Shown one piece after another: positions 33,173-42,110 of a DNA stretch of 64,000 bases. The stretch is taken from assembly GCA_040905505.1 (NCBI GenBank), contig JBBDRL010000002.1:1-64000 (forward strand), given 5' to 3'. Numbering within the stretch: position 1 is the first letter of the stretch; each line of letters starts with the position of its first letter. The stretch is from WHSP01 sp040905505 (GTDB taxonomy: Bacteria > Gemmatimonadota > Gemmatimonadetes > Longimicrobiales > Longimicrobiaceae). The notes beneath the pieces are model-generated. The model was not told the origin of the DNA. It did no database searches and saw only the letters and a program-made list of their open reading frames with translations. A program made the position numbers and the translations under genes.

Positions 33173-33988
33173 TCAGTCAGACCTCTCCCCGCGCTCCAGT
33201 TCCTCGAACTCCTCGAGCAGCTCCGCGTCCTGGACCGAATCGGAGCCCTTTCCGAGCTGCCGCTTTTCCTCACCACCATCGGCCAGCGGGGTCCCGGATT
33301 CGTCCTCCGCGGGCGGAAGCAGCCCCATCTTCCGCTTCATCTCGATCAGACGCTCGTCGGCCGTGTCGTTGATCTCCAGACGCTTGAACTCGCTCTCGAG
33401 ATGGTCGGATCCCAGCTCCTCCGTCACTTCCGCCGAGGCGAGCGAAAGGCGCTCGCTCTGTTCGATCTTCTGCGCCATTCGGTCGAACGCCTCGAACGCG
33501 GACTTGTCCGAGAGCCCCGTCATCGTCTCGTGGATCCGCTTCTGCGCCTCTGCCCTCTTCTGCTTGGCGACCAACAGATTCTTCTTCCGCCGCGCTTCTT
33601 CGATCTTCGCGTTGAGCTGGCGCAATGAATCCTTCAGCCGCCCCGTCTCAGCCGCCTGCCGCTGCCAGGTGTCGTAAAGCTGCTGCGCCCGCTCGCCATA
33701 CTCCTGTTGCCGCTGCAACGCCTGCCGCGCGAGATCGTCTCGCCCTTCCCGGACCGCGAGCATCGCCCGCTTCTCCCAATCCTGCGCCTGCTGCGCCTCC
33801 GTTTCGGCCTGAGACTTCAGCTTGCGCTCATCCGCGATCGCCACAGCGACTTCCTGCTTCGCCTTCGTCAGCTGATCGCGCATGTCCAGAATGATCTGAT
33901 TCAACATCTTCTCCGGGTTCTCCGCCCGGGCGATCAGATCGTTCAGGTTGGACCGGATCAGGGTCGACAACTTGTTGAAAATGCCCAT
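33173..33988 (-). CDS. pspA: PspA/IM30 family membrane-maintenance protein
   Basis: PspA/IM30 proteins form ESCRT-III-like assemblies on damaged inner membrane. The 271-residue protein begins GIFNKLSTLIRSNLNDLIAR, followed by NPEKMLNQIILDM, the amphipathic helix and family start. Residues 25-215 are almost entirely coiled coil. The last ~50 residues are an acidic extension (VQDAELLEEFEELERGE) beyond the PspA core. Downstream of the YbjN-like and PspB-like genes, which are transcribed toward it, it completes a probable envelope-stress group. No pspF regulator is seen. Confidence 0.93.
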   Translation of the reverse strand: MGIFNKLSTLIRSNLNDLIARAENPEKMLNQIILDMRDQLTKAKQEVAVAIADERKLKSQAETEAQQAQDWEKRAMLAVREGRDDLARQALQRQQEYGERAQQLYDTWQRQAAETGRLKDSLRQLNAKIEEARRKKNLLVAKQKRAEAQKRIHETMTGLSDKSAFEAFDRMAQKIEQSERLSLASAEVTEELGSDHLESEFKRLEINDTADERLIEMKRKMGLLPPAEDESGTPLADGGEEKRQLGKGSDSVQDAELLEEFEELERGERSD

Positions 33989-33995
33989 TTATCCC

Positions 33996-34076
33996 AATTG
34001 TGAATTGTGAACTTTCAATTCTGAATCAACGGCCCCGAGGCCTGCCACAATTCAAAATTCAAAATAGAAAATTCAA
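33996..34076. repeat. Paired heptamer arrays, TGAATTG / ATTCAAA type (locus J)
   Basis: Arms at 33996-34027 (TTGTGAATTGTGAA) and 34047-34076 (ATTCAAAATTCAAA, slightly degenerate) face each other across a 19-bp GC-rich spacer, giving a compact potential stem-loop. The left arm starts 8 bp before the pspA ATG and the right arm contains the stop codon of the YbjN-like gene. Confidence 0.8.
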
Positions 34077-34456
34077 CATTCTCTGAAGGGTGAGAGACTT
34101 TCCAGATGTGAAGCGAGCGCGATCTGCATGGAGTCGACGGCGGACTGTAGCGCATTGAAGTCCAAGTGCTCCAGCTCCAGCGTATCGGTGAGGATGACAT
34201 CGCCTTCCTCGATCGCGTAAGCGCCGTGAACGAGATCGCTCGCATTGAGCTCGAGCAGGCGGCGGAAGAGCTCGATACACCGGCTGTTGTCTTCCGGCAC
34301 GTCCAGGATCTTGACGCGCAGCACGAGCAGGGGCGGCGAGTAGTGGAGGACGAATCGCCCGGCGTCGGAGCCGAGTACCCACATTCCCGGTTCGACCTCC
34401 TCGACGTTCTCCTCGATTCGCAGGAGAAAGCTCTCGACATCCTCGCGTGTGACCAT
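34073..34456 (-). CDS. YbjN-domain protein
   Basis: A 127-residue protein with the alpha/beta layout of the YbjN/type III chaperone-like fold: an N-terminal helix (REDVESFLLRIEENVEEVEP), strands (GRFVLHYSPPLLVLRVKIL), then helix RCIELFRRLLELNASDLVHG and the strand-turn AYAIEEGDVILTDTLELEHL. YbjN-domain proteins often have regulatory or chaperone roles and none is known here. It is between pspA and a small membrane protein on the same strand. The stop codon lies inside heptamer repeats. Confidence 0.75.
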   Translation of the reverse strand: MVTREDVESFLLRIEENVEEVEPGMWVLGSDAGRFVLHYSPPLLVLRVKILDVPEDNSRCIELFRRLLELNASDLVHGAYAIEEGDVILTDTLELEHLDFNALQSAVDSMQIALASHLESLSPFREC

Positions 34457-34503
34457 TCGGTTCTCCGATTTTTTCGGGCGTGTGCGCGACGAACGGTTTT
34501 CCG

Positions 34504-34764
34504 TCAGTCCGGCTTCTCGCGCCCCTCCTGGAGTCTCTTGCGATCGCCATCGCTCAGCAGTCGCACCATGAACGACTGCTCTTCCTGCAGGCGGGAGACT
34601 TCGAGTGAGAGTCGCTCGACCTCGTCCTTCAAGCGGGCCACCTCGGAAGCAGCGATCTCCCCACCCGGGGCGTGCTCTCGCGAGATCCGATCCGCATACG
34701 CCTTCGCGATCGGCCCGACCACGAAGATCATGACGAAGATAATCAACAAGGTCGACATGACCAT
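34504..34764 (-). CDS. Small membrane-anchored coiled-coil protein (PspB-like layout)
   Basis: An 86-residue protein with one N-terminal membrane helix (STLLIIFVMIFVVGPIAKAY) and a heptad-rich helix (EVARLKDEVERLSLEVSRLQ) on the cytoplasmic side. This layout, and the position upstream of a YbjN-like gene and pspA, recall PspB, but sequence similarity is weak and the name is only an analogy. It follows uvrA in the opposite order, with a short heptamer array between them. Confidence 0.65.
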   Translation of the reverse strand: MVMSTLLIIFVMIFVVGPIAKAYADRISREHAPGGEIAASEVARLKDEVERLSLEVSRLQEEQSFMVRLLSDGDRKRLQEGREKPD

Positions 34765-34793
34765 AGCTACGGGTTAGGGGGCGGAAAGGTTTC

Positions 34794-34817
34794 GGCTATC
34801 AGCGATCGCTGACAGCT
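34794..34817. repeat. Short heptamer remnant, GCTATCA type (locus K)
   Basis: The sequence GGCTATCAGCGATCGCTGACAGCT holds an inward-facing, imperfectly palindromic pair of short GCTATCA/TGACAGC-type units. It overlaps the end of uvrA by two bases. Confidence 0.6.
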
Positions 34818-37626
34818 ACTCCAGCATCCTTCGCAGGAACTCCCCCGTGTGCGAGCCGGGCACGCAGGCGACTTGCTCGGGGGTACCCTCCGCCACGATC
34901 TCGCCGCCTGAGCCGCCGCCTTCGGGGCCGAGGTCGAGAACCCAATCGGCGGTCTTGATCACGTCCATGTTGTGCTCGATGATCAGGACCGTGTTGCCCC
35001 GGTCGACGAGGCGGTGAAGGACCTCGAGCAGCATGCGCACGTCCTCGAAGTGTAGCCCGGTCGTAGGCTCGTCGAGGATGTAAAGTGTGCTTCCGGTGGC
35101 CTGGCGCGCCAGCTCGGTCGCCAACTTGACGCGCTGAGCCTCGCCGCCCGAGAGGGTCGTCGCGGGCTGGCCGAGGTGGAGATATCCGAGCCCGACATCG
35201 GACAGGGTCTGGAGGTGCCGGTTGAGGCGGGGGACTGCCTCGAACAGCTCGAGTGCGGCGTCGACGGTGAGGTCGAGGACGTCGGCGATCGAGTGGCCCT
35301 TGTAGAAAACTTCCAGCGTTTCGCGGTTGTACCGCTTGCCCTTGCAGACCTCGCACGGAACGTAGACGTCGGGCAGGAAGTGCATCTCGATCTTGACCAG
35401 CCCTTCTCCCTGGCACGCCTCGCACCGCCCACCCTTGACGTTGAACGAGAAGCGGCCTGGCGCGTACCCGCGCATCTTGCTTTCAGGCAGCTCGGCGAAC
35501 AGCTCCCGTATGACGGTGAAGAGACCGGTATAGGTGGCCGGGTTCGACCGTGGGGTGCGGCCGATCGGTGACTGGTCGATGTCGACCACCTTGTCCACGA
35601 GATCGAGGCCCTCCACCCGTTCGTGCAGGCCCGGCACCAGCTTGGCACGATAGAAGCGCCGGGACAGCGTTTTCCAGAGGATGTCGTTGATGAGCGTCGA
35701 CTTACCGGAGCCCGAGACTCCGGTGACGGTCACGAAGCAGCCGAGCGGTATCCGCGCGGTGATGTTCTTGAGGTTGTGCTCGCGGGCGCCGATGATGACC
35801 AGCTCCTTCCCAGCGCCGGGCGAACGTCTCTGTTCAGGTACGCTGATGCGGCGATCGCCACGAAGATACGCACCCGTGAGGGATTCGGCGGCGCCGGTGA
35901 TGTCCGCCAGTCCGCCCGACGCGACGATCTCGCCGCCGTGCCGGCCGGCCCGCGGGCCGAGGTCGACGATGTGGTCGGCTGCACGGATGGTCTCCTCGTC
36001 GTGCTCGACGACGAGGACCGTGTTGCCTAGATCGCGAAGCTGCTCGAGCGTCGACAGCAGTCGCGCATTGTCGCGCTGGTGAAGCCCGATCGAGGGCTCG
36101 TCCAGGATGTAGAGAACGCCGACCAGCCGGGAGCCGATCTGGGTGGCGAGGCGGATACGTTGCGCTTCGCCGCCCGACAGGGTCTCGGCCGAGCGGCCGA
36201 GTGTCAGGTACTCGAGCCCGACGTCGGCCAGGAAACTGAGCCGTTCCGTCACCTCCTTGAGGATCGGCCCGGCGATCTCCATCGGCAGCGCCCGGTCGCC
36301 TGAGAGCCGACCGAAGAACTGGAGCGCCTCGCTGACCGGCAGGTCGACGACCTCGCCGAGTGACGTCCCCGCGACCTGGACGGCGAGGCTTTCCGGTCGC
36401 AGGCGCGAGCCACCGCAGACGGTGCACGGCAGCGTGGACATGTACTCCTCGAGCTGCCCGCGCACCGAGTCGCTACCCGTATCCCGATACCGCTGCTCGA
36501 CGTCGTTGATGATACCGCCCCAGCGGAGCCCCTTTGGCAAGCGGCCGACCTTCCCCGATGCCGCCCCGTGCAGGAGGAGCTCGCGAATCTCCCCTGGCAG
36601 CTCACCCCAGGGCGTATTGAGGTCGAAGTCGAGCGCGCTCGCGAGCCCATCGAGGATGGTCGTGCGAAGGTGGCCGCGCGGGACGCCCCAGGGGAGCACG
36701 ACCCCCTCCAGGATGGATACGCGTGAGTCCCCGATGATGAGCTCGGCGTTGGGCTCCTTGCGCGTACCGAGGCCGCCGCAGCCAGGGCATGCGCCATACG
36801 GCGAGTTGAAGGAGAACTGCCGCGGCTCCAGCTCGGGCAGGCTCACGCCGCACGATGGGCAGGCGTAACGCTCCGAGAAAACGTGCGACTCGGGGTCCCC
36901 ACCCCCGCCGTGCACCGCGACCTCGACGACGCCATCCGCCGTCCGGAGTGCGGTCTCCACCGAATCGGCGAGACGGCTGCGATCATCCTCCCGGACGACC
37001 AGCCTGTCGACGACGACGGAGATGTCGTGATTCTGCCGACGCGCGAGATCCGGCGGCCGATGCAGCTCGATCAGCTCGCCGTCGACGCGAGCCCGAACGA
37101 ACCCCTTCCGTACCATGTCCTCGAACAGCTCGCGGAACTCGCCCTTGCGGCCACGAACGAGCGGCGCGAGGACCTCGATGCGCTGCCCCTCGGGCCAGCC
37201 GAGGATCTGATCGACGATCTGGCTCGCGCTCTGCCGACGCACCGGCAGGCCGCACGACGGACAGTGCGGGGTGCCCGCGCGTGCCCACAGGAGCCGCAGG
37301 TAATCGTACACCTCGGTGACGGTCCCGACCGTAGATCGCGGATTGCGGCCCGCGGTCTTCTGCTCGATCGAGATCGCCGGCGACAACCCCTCGATCGCGT
37401 CCACGTCGGGCTTCTCCATCAGCCCGAGGAACTGCCGCGCGTACGCCGAAAGCGACTCGACGTACCGGCGCTGGCCCTCCGCGTAGATCGTGTCGAACGC
37501 CAGCGACGACTTCCCGCTGCCGCTCAGCCCCGTCAGCACCGTGAGGCGGTCGCGGGGGATCGAAACGTCGATGTTCTTGAGGTTGTGTTCGCGCGCGCCG
37601 CGCACCACCAGGAATTCTTCAGGCAT
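34816..37626 (-). CDS. uvrA: Excinuclease ABC subunit A (UvrA)
   Basis: UvrA is the DNA-damage-recognition ATPase of nucleotide excision repair. The 936-residue protein has two ABC modules: the first Walker A GLSGSGKSSLAFDT near residue 30, the second GVSGSGKSTLINDI near 640, signature sequences RLSGGEAQRIRLA-type at about 490 and 830. Zinc modules are CPSCGVSLPE with CPGCGG near 250-280 and CEACQGEG with CEVCKGKRY near 740-770. The start MPEEFLVVRGAREHNLKNI is the family start; a longer in-frame extension has no similarity. uvrB/C are not in the window. Confidence 0.97.
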   Translation of the reverse strand: MPEEFLVVRGAREHNLKNIDVSIPRDRLTVLTGLSGSGKSSLAFDTIYAEGQRRYVESLSAYARQFLGLMEKPDVDAIEGLSPAISIEQKTAGRNPRSTVGTVTEVYDYLRLLWARAGTPHCPSCGLPVRRQSASQIVDQILGWPEGQRIEVLAPLVRGRKGEFRELFEDMVRKGFVRARVDGELIELHRPPDLARRQNHDISVVVDRLVVREDDRSRLADSVETALRTADGVVEVAVHGGGGDPESHVFSERYACPSCGVSLPELEPRQFSFNSPYGACPGCGGLGTRKEPNAELIIGDSRVSILEGVVLPWGVPRGHLRTTILDGLASALDFDLNTPWGELPGEIRELLLHGAASGKVGRLPKGLRWGGIINDVEQRYRDTGSDSVRGQLEEYMSTLPCTVCGGSRLRPESLAVQVAGTSLGEVVDLPVSEALQFFGRLSGDRALPMEIAGPILKEVTERLSFLADVGLEYLTLGRSAETLSGGEAQRIRLATQIGSRLVGVLYILDEPSIGLHQRDNARLLSTLEQLRDLGNTVLVVEHDEETIRAADHIVDLGPRAGRHGGEIVASGGLADITGAAESLTGAYLRGDRRISVPEQRRSPGAGKELVIIGAREHNLKNITARIPLGCFVTVTGVSGSGKSTLINDILWKTLSRRFYRAKLVPGLHERVEGLDLVDKVVDIDQSPIGRTPRSNPATYTGLFTVIRELFAELPESKMRGYAPGRFSFNVKGGRCEACQGEGLVKIEMHFLPDVYVPCEVCKGKRYNRETLEVFYKGHSIADVLDLTVDAALELFEAVPRLNRHLQTLSDVGLGYLHLGQPATTLSGGEAQRVKLATELARQATGSTLYILDEPTTGLHFEDVRMLLEVLHRLVDRGNTVLIIEHNMDVIKTADWVLDLGPEGGGSGGEIVAEGTPEQVACVPGSHTGEFLRRMLE

Positions 37627-37763
37627 CCCGAAAACGTACCGCAAGTCGGCGGCGGATTCAACTGTCGAAGGGCGGTGGACGTGAGGGGGCGTGCGGGATG
37701 AGCCGGCGGGGCGCTCTACGGATGGCCTGACCCGCGGCCGTCGAACGACCGCAGCGATGAGGA

Positions 37764-38849
37764 TCACCCCTCCACGCGCTTCCTCCGGTCTCTCGTGCTC
37801 CTGCTGGCCTCGGGCTTCTCGGTACTTCTTCGTCGAGTCGATTCGATTTGCTGACGGTCGATCGGCTGCGCCTCCTGCCGATCGACCGTCTTGCCGTCGT
37901 CCCGGGGCGGTCCCATTCCGGGCACCAGCACGTGCACACCGCCCGGGATCGCCCGTGCGACCAGGGGAGTCTCGCCCGAGACGTCACCGTCGACCTGCGC
38001 GACGACGGGTGGATCGGCTTCGATCCTTATCTCCCGGGCCTGTAGGTAGATCATCCGCTGATCGCCGACGTAGCGCTTGCTGGCGACCTTCCACAGGACG
38101 GTGGCGACGTCGGGCAGCGTACGCGGCGCGAAGATGCAGATGTCGAGCATCCCGTCGCTGATCGAGGTCGCGGGAGCGATCTTGAACTGGAGCGGGAGCA
38201 TGGCGTGGAAGATCTGACCGACATTGGCTACGAGGACCGTTGCCGCACGGATGCGGAACTCCTGGCCATCGGCCGTGATGCGGAAGAGGGCGGAGGGCGG
38301 CGTCGCGACCTTGCGGAGCGCGGCCAGCAGGTAGGCTCCGAAACCGAGCCGATCCTTGAGTTCACGGGTCGCCGAGCGCATGACCTCGGCATCCCAGCCG
38401 GCGCCGGCGATGAGGGCGAAGTAGCGGCCGTTCTCGAGCTGACCGACGTCCATCGGGACGGGGGTCCCATGGAGGACGGCGTCGACCGCGCGCTCGATGT
38501 CGCCGGGAATCCCTAGGTTCGCCGCGACGAGGTTCGCGGTGCCCTGGGGGATGATGCCGAGCGGAACGGTCGTCTCGGCGAGCCCCGTGATGACCTCGGC
38601 GACCGTTCCGTCTCCGCCGGCGGCGACCACCGCCCGATAGCCGAGGCTCGCCGCCTCACGCGCCAAGCGCTCGGCGTCGCCGGCCGCGGTGGTGGCGACG
38701 ATGTCGAAACTTGCCTCCCGAACGGCGAATGCGCCGCCGATCTGGCGGCGCACTCGCGCTGGATCGGCCTGACCGGCAGCCGGGTTCAGGATGACCAGCG
38801 TTCGCCTGTCGACTCCTTCGATCCGCGGCGTGTCTACCGCGTCAACCAC
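37764..38849 (-). CDS. Diacylglycerol kinase-like lipid kinase (YegS/BmrU family)
   Basis: A 361-residue protein of the DAGK catalytic family. Key motifs are LVILNPAAGQADP near residue 20, AAGGDGTVAEVITGL near 75 and PQGTANLVAANLGIP near 100; the C-terminal half holds the beta-sandwich ending near VPGMGPP. Members phosphorylate lipids such as diacylglycerol, phosphatidylglycerol or sphingoid bases; the substrate here is unknown. The last ~50 residues are Arg/Glu-rich and low-complexity, probably disordered. The GTG start overlaps the htpX stop by 16 bp, so the two are coupled. Confidence 0.88.
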   Translation of the reverse strand: MVDAVDTPRIEGVDRRTLVILNPAAGQADPARVRRQIGGAFAVREASFDIVATTAAGDAERLAREAASLGYRAVVAAGGDGTVAEVITGLAETTVPLGIIPQGTANLVAANLGIPGDIERAVDAVLHGTPVPMDVGQLENGRYFALIAGAGWDAEVMRSATRELKDRLGFGAYLLAALRKVATPPSALFRITADGQEFRIRAATVLVANVGQIFHAMLPLQFKIAPATSISDGMLDICIFAPRTLPDVATVLWKVASKRYVGDQRMIYLQAREIRIEADPPVVAQVDGDVSGETPLVARAIPGGVHVLVPGMGPPRDDGKTVDRQEAQPIDRQQIESTRRRSTEKPEASRSTRDRRKRVEG

Positions 38850-39730
38850 GCGTTGTCGGCCGTGCCTGCCAGCTGCTGAAGGCGAGCCACGCGCTCCTCT
38901 GTTGGCGGATGGGTGCGGAACAGGCTGCTCATCCCGCCGATCCCGGCGATCGGGTTGATGATGGCCAGGTGCGCAGCCGACGGGTTCACCGCCATCGGCT
39001 GCCGCTGGGCGATCTGCTCGATCTTCTGCAGGGCGCCCGCGAGCGCCATGGGCTTGCCGCAGATGCGCGCTCCCCCTTCATCGGCCTCGAACTCGTTGCG
39101 GCGAGAGATGGCCATCTGGATGACCATCGCGGCGATCGGAGCGAGGATCGCCAGGGCGATCATCGCCAGCGGGTTGCCACGTTCTCCGCCGCGCCCGCCG
39201 AGCCCGAAAATCGCGCCCCACTGGAGCATGTTGCCGATCATCATCACCGCACCGGCCATGCTCGCCGCGATCGTCCCGACCAGCATGTGGTAATGGCGGA
39301 TGTGGGCCAGCTCGTGAGCCATCACCGCTTCCAGCTCGTCGATGCTCATGTGACCCCGGCCGACGAGCTCCCACATGCCTCGCGTGACGCAGACCACCGC
39401 GTGGTTGGGGTTGCGGCCCGTGGCGAACGCGTTCGGCTGCGCCTGCTCGGAGATGGCCACGACCGGCATCGGCATATTGGCATTCTGCCGCAGCCGGTCG
39501 ACCATCGTGTAGAGCTCGTCGAAGCGACCGCCCTCTTCACCCGGCTCGATGATATGCGCCTTGTACTGCTTCAATACGATCTTGTCGCTGAACCAGTACA
39601 TCCCGAAATTCATCACCAGTGCGATTCCGAAGAAGAGCGCGGCACCGCCGTTCCCCCCCACGTAACCTCCCAGTCCGACCAGCAGCAGGGTCATAACTGT
39701 CATCAGCCCCACTACTTTGAGCTTCTCCAT
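38834..39730 (-). CDS. htpX: Membrane zinc metalloprotease HtpX
   Basis: HtpX is an M48B inner-membrane protease that degrades misfolded membrane proteins. The 298-residue protein has two N-terminal membrane helices (about 5-50), the zinc motif VMAHELAHIRHYHM near residue 140 with two further helices at about 155-210, and the third ligand region RNEFEADEGGARI near 220. The length agrees with the family (about 290). The start MEKLKVVGLMTVMTLL is the usual family start; upstream in-frame codons were rejected. Confidence 0.93.
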   Translation of the reverse strand: MEKLKVVGLMTVMTLLLVGLGGYVGGNGGAALFFGIALVMNFGMYWFSDKIVLKQYKAHIIEPGEEGGRFDELYTMVDRLRQNANMPMPVVAISEQAQPNAFATGRNPNHAVVCVTRGMWELVGRGHMSIDELEAVMAHELAHIRHYHMLVGTIAASMAGAVMMIGNMLQWGAIFGLGGRGGERGNPLAMIALAILAPIAAMVIQMAISRRNEFEADEGGARICGKPMALAGALQKIEQIAQRQPMAVNPSAAHLAIINPIAGIGGMSSLFRTHPPTEERVARLQQLAGTADNAWLTR

Positions 39731-39806
39731 ATTTTTCGGCCTCTTCGAAAGGGTTGTCAGCAGTGCTAGTGATACCCGCGGTGAATGCGGCAGTTTCACC
39801 GAGCGA

Positions 39807-39901
39807 GGATTCAGGATTCAGCATTCAGCATTCAGTGGGCGCGCTCCCCAAACCTCCCGTGCTGGTCCCCTGAATCCTGAATCCTGAATCCCGAATCCTG
39901 C
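39807..39901. repeat. Paired heptamer arrays, CATTCAG / CCTGAAT type (locus L)
   Basis: Four units of GATTCAG/CATTCAG at 39807-39836 and four inverted units CCTGAAT/CCCGAAT at 39868-39901 flank a 31-bp spacer. The right arm ends 2 bp from the pgi stop codon. The arm polarity (stop-bearing strands pointing outward) is like loci A and E and opposite to F, G and H. Confidence 0.85.
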
Positions 39902-39903
39902 CT

Positions 39904-41304
39904 TCAAACTACCCACCGCTCGTCCTTGGCCTCAGCGCTCTCCCACTGCCGCTTGGCGTCGTCGAAGCCTGGCCGGCCCATGATTCCGTAGGTCAGTTGC
40001 TTGCCGAGCTCGACACCGGGTTGGTCCAGCGGGTCGACGTCGTAGAGGGCGCCGGCGTATACGGTCGCGACCTGGAGGAGGAAGAGCAGCTCGCCGACGG
40101 CGTGCGCGTCCACCCGAGGGAGTTCGATCGTCATGTTCATCCTGCCGCGCTGCGCCAGCGCCGCCTCGGTCGCGGCCTTCTCGATCTGGAGCAGCTCCGC
40201 GAGTGAGTGCCCGCCCAGGTAGCCGAGCTCGGGAATGTCGGCGTAGAGGGAGGGGATCGTCAGGTCGCTCTCCCGCTCCGTCTCCATGACGAAAGTGATC
40301 GTCTTGTCGAACGGCCCCTCCATGTAGAGCTGAACCTGAGAGTGCTGGTCGGTCGCACCGAGAGCTTTCATGGGGGTGGGCCCCGCAAAGATCTCCTCGC
40401 CGGCGGTGGACGCGCGCTTGCCCAGGCTCTCCGCCCAGAGTTGCCGGAACCAGTCGGCGATGTCGCGCAGCGGGTCCGAATACGGCATCATCACGTGAAT
40501 CGGTGCGTTCGCCTCCGTATCCGCCAGGTACTGCAGCGCCGCGTACATCGCCGCTGGGTTCGCGGAGAGCTCGTCGGTCCGGCAGCGCTCGTCCATCGCC
40601 CTGGCACCGGCCAGAAGCTCGCGGATCGGAATCCCCACGGTGGCAGCGGGCAGCAGGCCGACCGCCGAGAGCACGCTGAAGCGGCCGCCGACGTTGGGCG
40701 GCACGGCGAGCGCAGGAATGTCTTCCTCGCGGGCGAGCTTCCTGAGCACGCCCTTCTCCGGGTCCGTCGTGAAGAGTAGATGTCGCCGGTAGCCTTCGCC
40801 GAGCTCGGCCTCCAGCTTCTCCCGTATGATGAGGAACTGACTCATCGTCTCCGCCGTGCCTCCCGACTTGGAGACCACGTTGAAGAGCGTCTCGCCCATC
40901 TCGATACGATCCAGCAGCGCTGTGAATGTGGCCGGGTCGGGATTGTCGACGACGTACAGACGCGGATAGAACTCGCGGGCCTCGTCATCCAACTCGTTCC
41001 ACGCCCCGTCGCAGAGCGCCGTCCGCAGCGCGACGGTTCCGAGCGCCGACCCGCCGATCCCCAGGACGACGAGATTCTTGAACCTCTGACCGGGTCCGTC
41101 GGCGATCTGCTCGATTGCGGTGACGCCGTCGTCCGCATAGGGGAGATCGAAGAAGCCCAGCTCGCCTTGCGCCCGACGACGCTCCACGTCCGTGTGAATC
41201 TCGCGAAATCGCGCGGCGGCTTGCTCGAGCCGCCGCGGATCCACGCCCCGGCCCGGTCCCAGCCGTGGGGTCAGCATGTTATTGAAATCGAGCCTGATCG
41301 CCAT
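39904..41304 (-). CDS. pgi: Glucose-6-phosphate isomerase Pgi
   Basis: Pgi interconverts glucose-6-P and fructose-6-P. The 466-residue protein has the phosphate-binding VVLGIGGSALGTVALRTAL near residue 75, NVVSKSGGTAETMSQF near 150, the conserved GGRFSVLSAVGLLPAA near 210 and the C-terminal catalytic-lysine region near GVELGKQLTYG. The length fits the shorter bacterial form. The start MAIRLDFNNML was chosen by family similarity. The toxin-antitoxin cassette is inserted about 25 bp upstream of its start, and no Shine-Dalgarno sequence is obvious there. Confidence 0.96.
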   Translation of the reverse strand: MAIRLDFNNMLTPRLGPGRGVDPRRLEQAAARFREIHTDVERRRAQGELGFFDLPYADDGVTAIEQIADGPGQRFKNLVVLGIGGSALGTVALRTALCDGAWNELDDEAREFYPRLYVVDNPDPATFTALLDRIEMGETLFNVVSKSGGTAETMSQFLIIREKLEAELGEGYRRHLLFTTDPEKGVLRKLAREEDIPALAVPPNVGGRFSVLSAVGLLPAATVGIPIRELLAGARAMDERCRTDELSANPAAMYAALQYLADTEANAPIHVMMPYSDPLRDIADWFRQLWAESLGKRASTAGEEIFAGPTPMKALGATDQHSQVQLYMEGPFDKTITFVMETERESDLTIPSLYADIPELGYLGGHSLAELLQIEKAATEAALAQRGRMNMTIELPRVDAHAVGELLFLLQVATVYAGALYDVDPLDQPGVELGKQLTYGIMGRPGFDDAKRQWESAEAKDERWVV

Positions 41305-41397
41305 AATTGTGCGTGTTTTCTGGTGAATGGGATATTCCCTTCGCTCCACCGACCACAACATCTTGTGACCCTAGAATCCTCAGCCAACATGGAGCAC

Positions 41398-41428
41398 TTG
41401 ACAAAGTATGACTTTTGTACCTATACTT
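41398..41428 (+). promoter_or_regulatory. Toxin-antitoxin promoter and probable operator
   Basis: TTGACA at 41398-41403 is followed after 18 bp by TATACT (41422-41427), a strong sigma-70-type match. The spacer holds overlapping inverted repeats: ACAAAGT...ACTTTTGT (41401-41418) and AAGTAT...ATACTT (41404-41428). Binding of the antitoxin here would block the promoter, the usual autoregulation of such pairs. Confidence 0.7.
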
Positions 41429-41483
41429 CAAAAAAGCCACCGATCCTGAGCCGGCGGTTCAACACTTCATCCCCGAGGGAATC

Positions 41484-41711
41484 ATGTACAAAGAGGTTAA
41501 GCTTCAGCGCGCTGGCGGCTCCTCGGCTGTGAACCTGCCTAAAGCGATGCTTGATCGTCACCACTTGGAGACTGGGGACAAGGCATTCGCAGTTGAAACG
41601 GAGGCTGGCATCCTCATCACTCCTTATGATCCGACCTTCGCGAAGGCGATGGAAGTGGCGGAGCGCGGTGCGAAGAAATACAAGAACGCTCTGCGGGAAT
41701 TGGCGAAGTAA
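41484..41711 (+). CDS. AbrB/MazE-type antitoxin
   Basis: A 75-residue protein with the swapped-hairpin AbrB-type start KEVKLQRAGGSSAVNLPKAM, followed by LDRHHLETGDKAFAVETEAG and a C-terminal helix (EVAERGAKKYKNALRELAK) that would bind the toxin. Such antitoxins bind their own promoter and block the partner toxin. The ATG at 41484 was chosen for its GAGGGA ribosome-binding site and family start. The toxin GTG follows the TAA stop directly. Its promoter is described separately. Confidence 0.85.
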   Translation: MYKEVKLQRAGGSSAVNLPKAMLDRHHLETGDKAFAVETEAGILITPYDPTFAKAMEVAERGAKKYKNALRELAK

Positions 41712-42110
41712 GTGGAAGGCCATAAGGAGCCCACTTGGCTGAGCTGGGGGATCGTCGAGGCAATACACTTCGATCAGATCCTCCAGCACGGTGGCTTCCA
41801 AGGAATCAAGAACGAGGGGCTGATCGAGTCGGCCCTTGGTCGGCCTGTAAACAAGTGGCTCTACGAAGGCGCGGACATCTTCACTTTGGCGGCCGCTTAC
41901 GGATTCGGCATCGCCAAGAACCACGGGTTCGAGGATGGTAACAAACGAACGGGATTTCTGGCATTTTACACCTTCCTAGGGCTGAACGGATACGACTTTG
42001 AAGCGCCTGAGCCAGAGGTGGTGCGGGTCATGAACGGTGTGGTTGAAGGTACCGTCAGCGAGGAGCAGTTTGCTGTGTGGATCCAGGAGAGATCATTCCC
42101 AGAGAAATAA
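41712..42110 (+). CDS. Doc/Fic-family toxin (death-on-curing)
   Basis: A 132-residue Doc-type Fic protein. The active-site motif is NHGFEDGNKRTGFLAF near residue 75, matching HxFx(D/E)(G/A)NKR; Doc toxins phosphorylate elongation factor Tu, while Fic proteins with GN usually AMPylate, and here the G is of the Fic type. The N-terminal region IHFDQILQHGGFQGIKNEGL and ESALGRP are typical of Doc. The GTG start abuts the antitoxin stop (TAAGTG), so translation is coupled. All catalytic residues are present, so the toxin is probably active. Confidence 0.88.
   Translation: MEGHKEPTWLSWGIVEAIHFDQILQHGGFQGIKNEGLIESALGRPVNKWLYEGADIFTLAAAYGFGIAKNHGFEDGNKRTGFLAFYTFLGLNGYDFEAPEPEVVRVMNGVVEGTVSEEQFAVWIQERSFPEK

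Noticed and set aside
37627..37767. 47-residue N-terminal extension of UvrA
   Set aside because: Low-complexity Arg/Pro sequence, while MPEEFLVVRGAREHNLK is the known start of UvrA.
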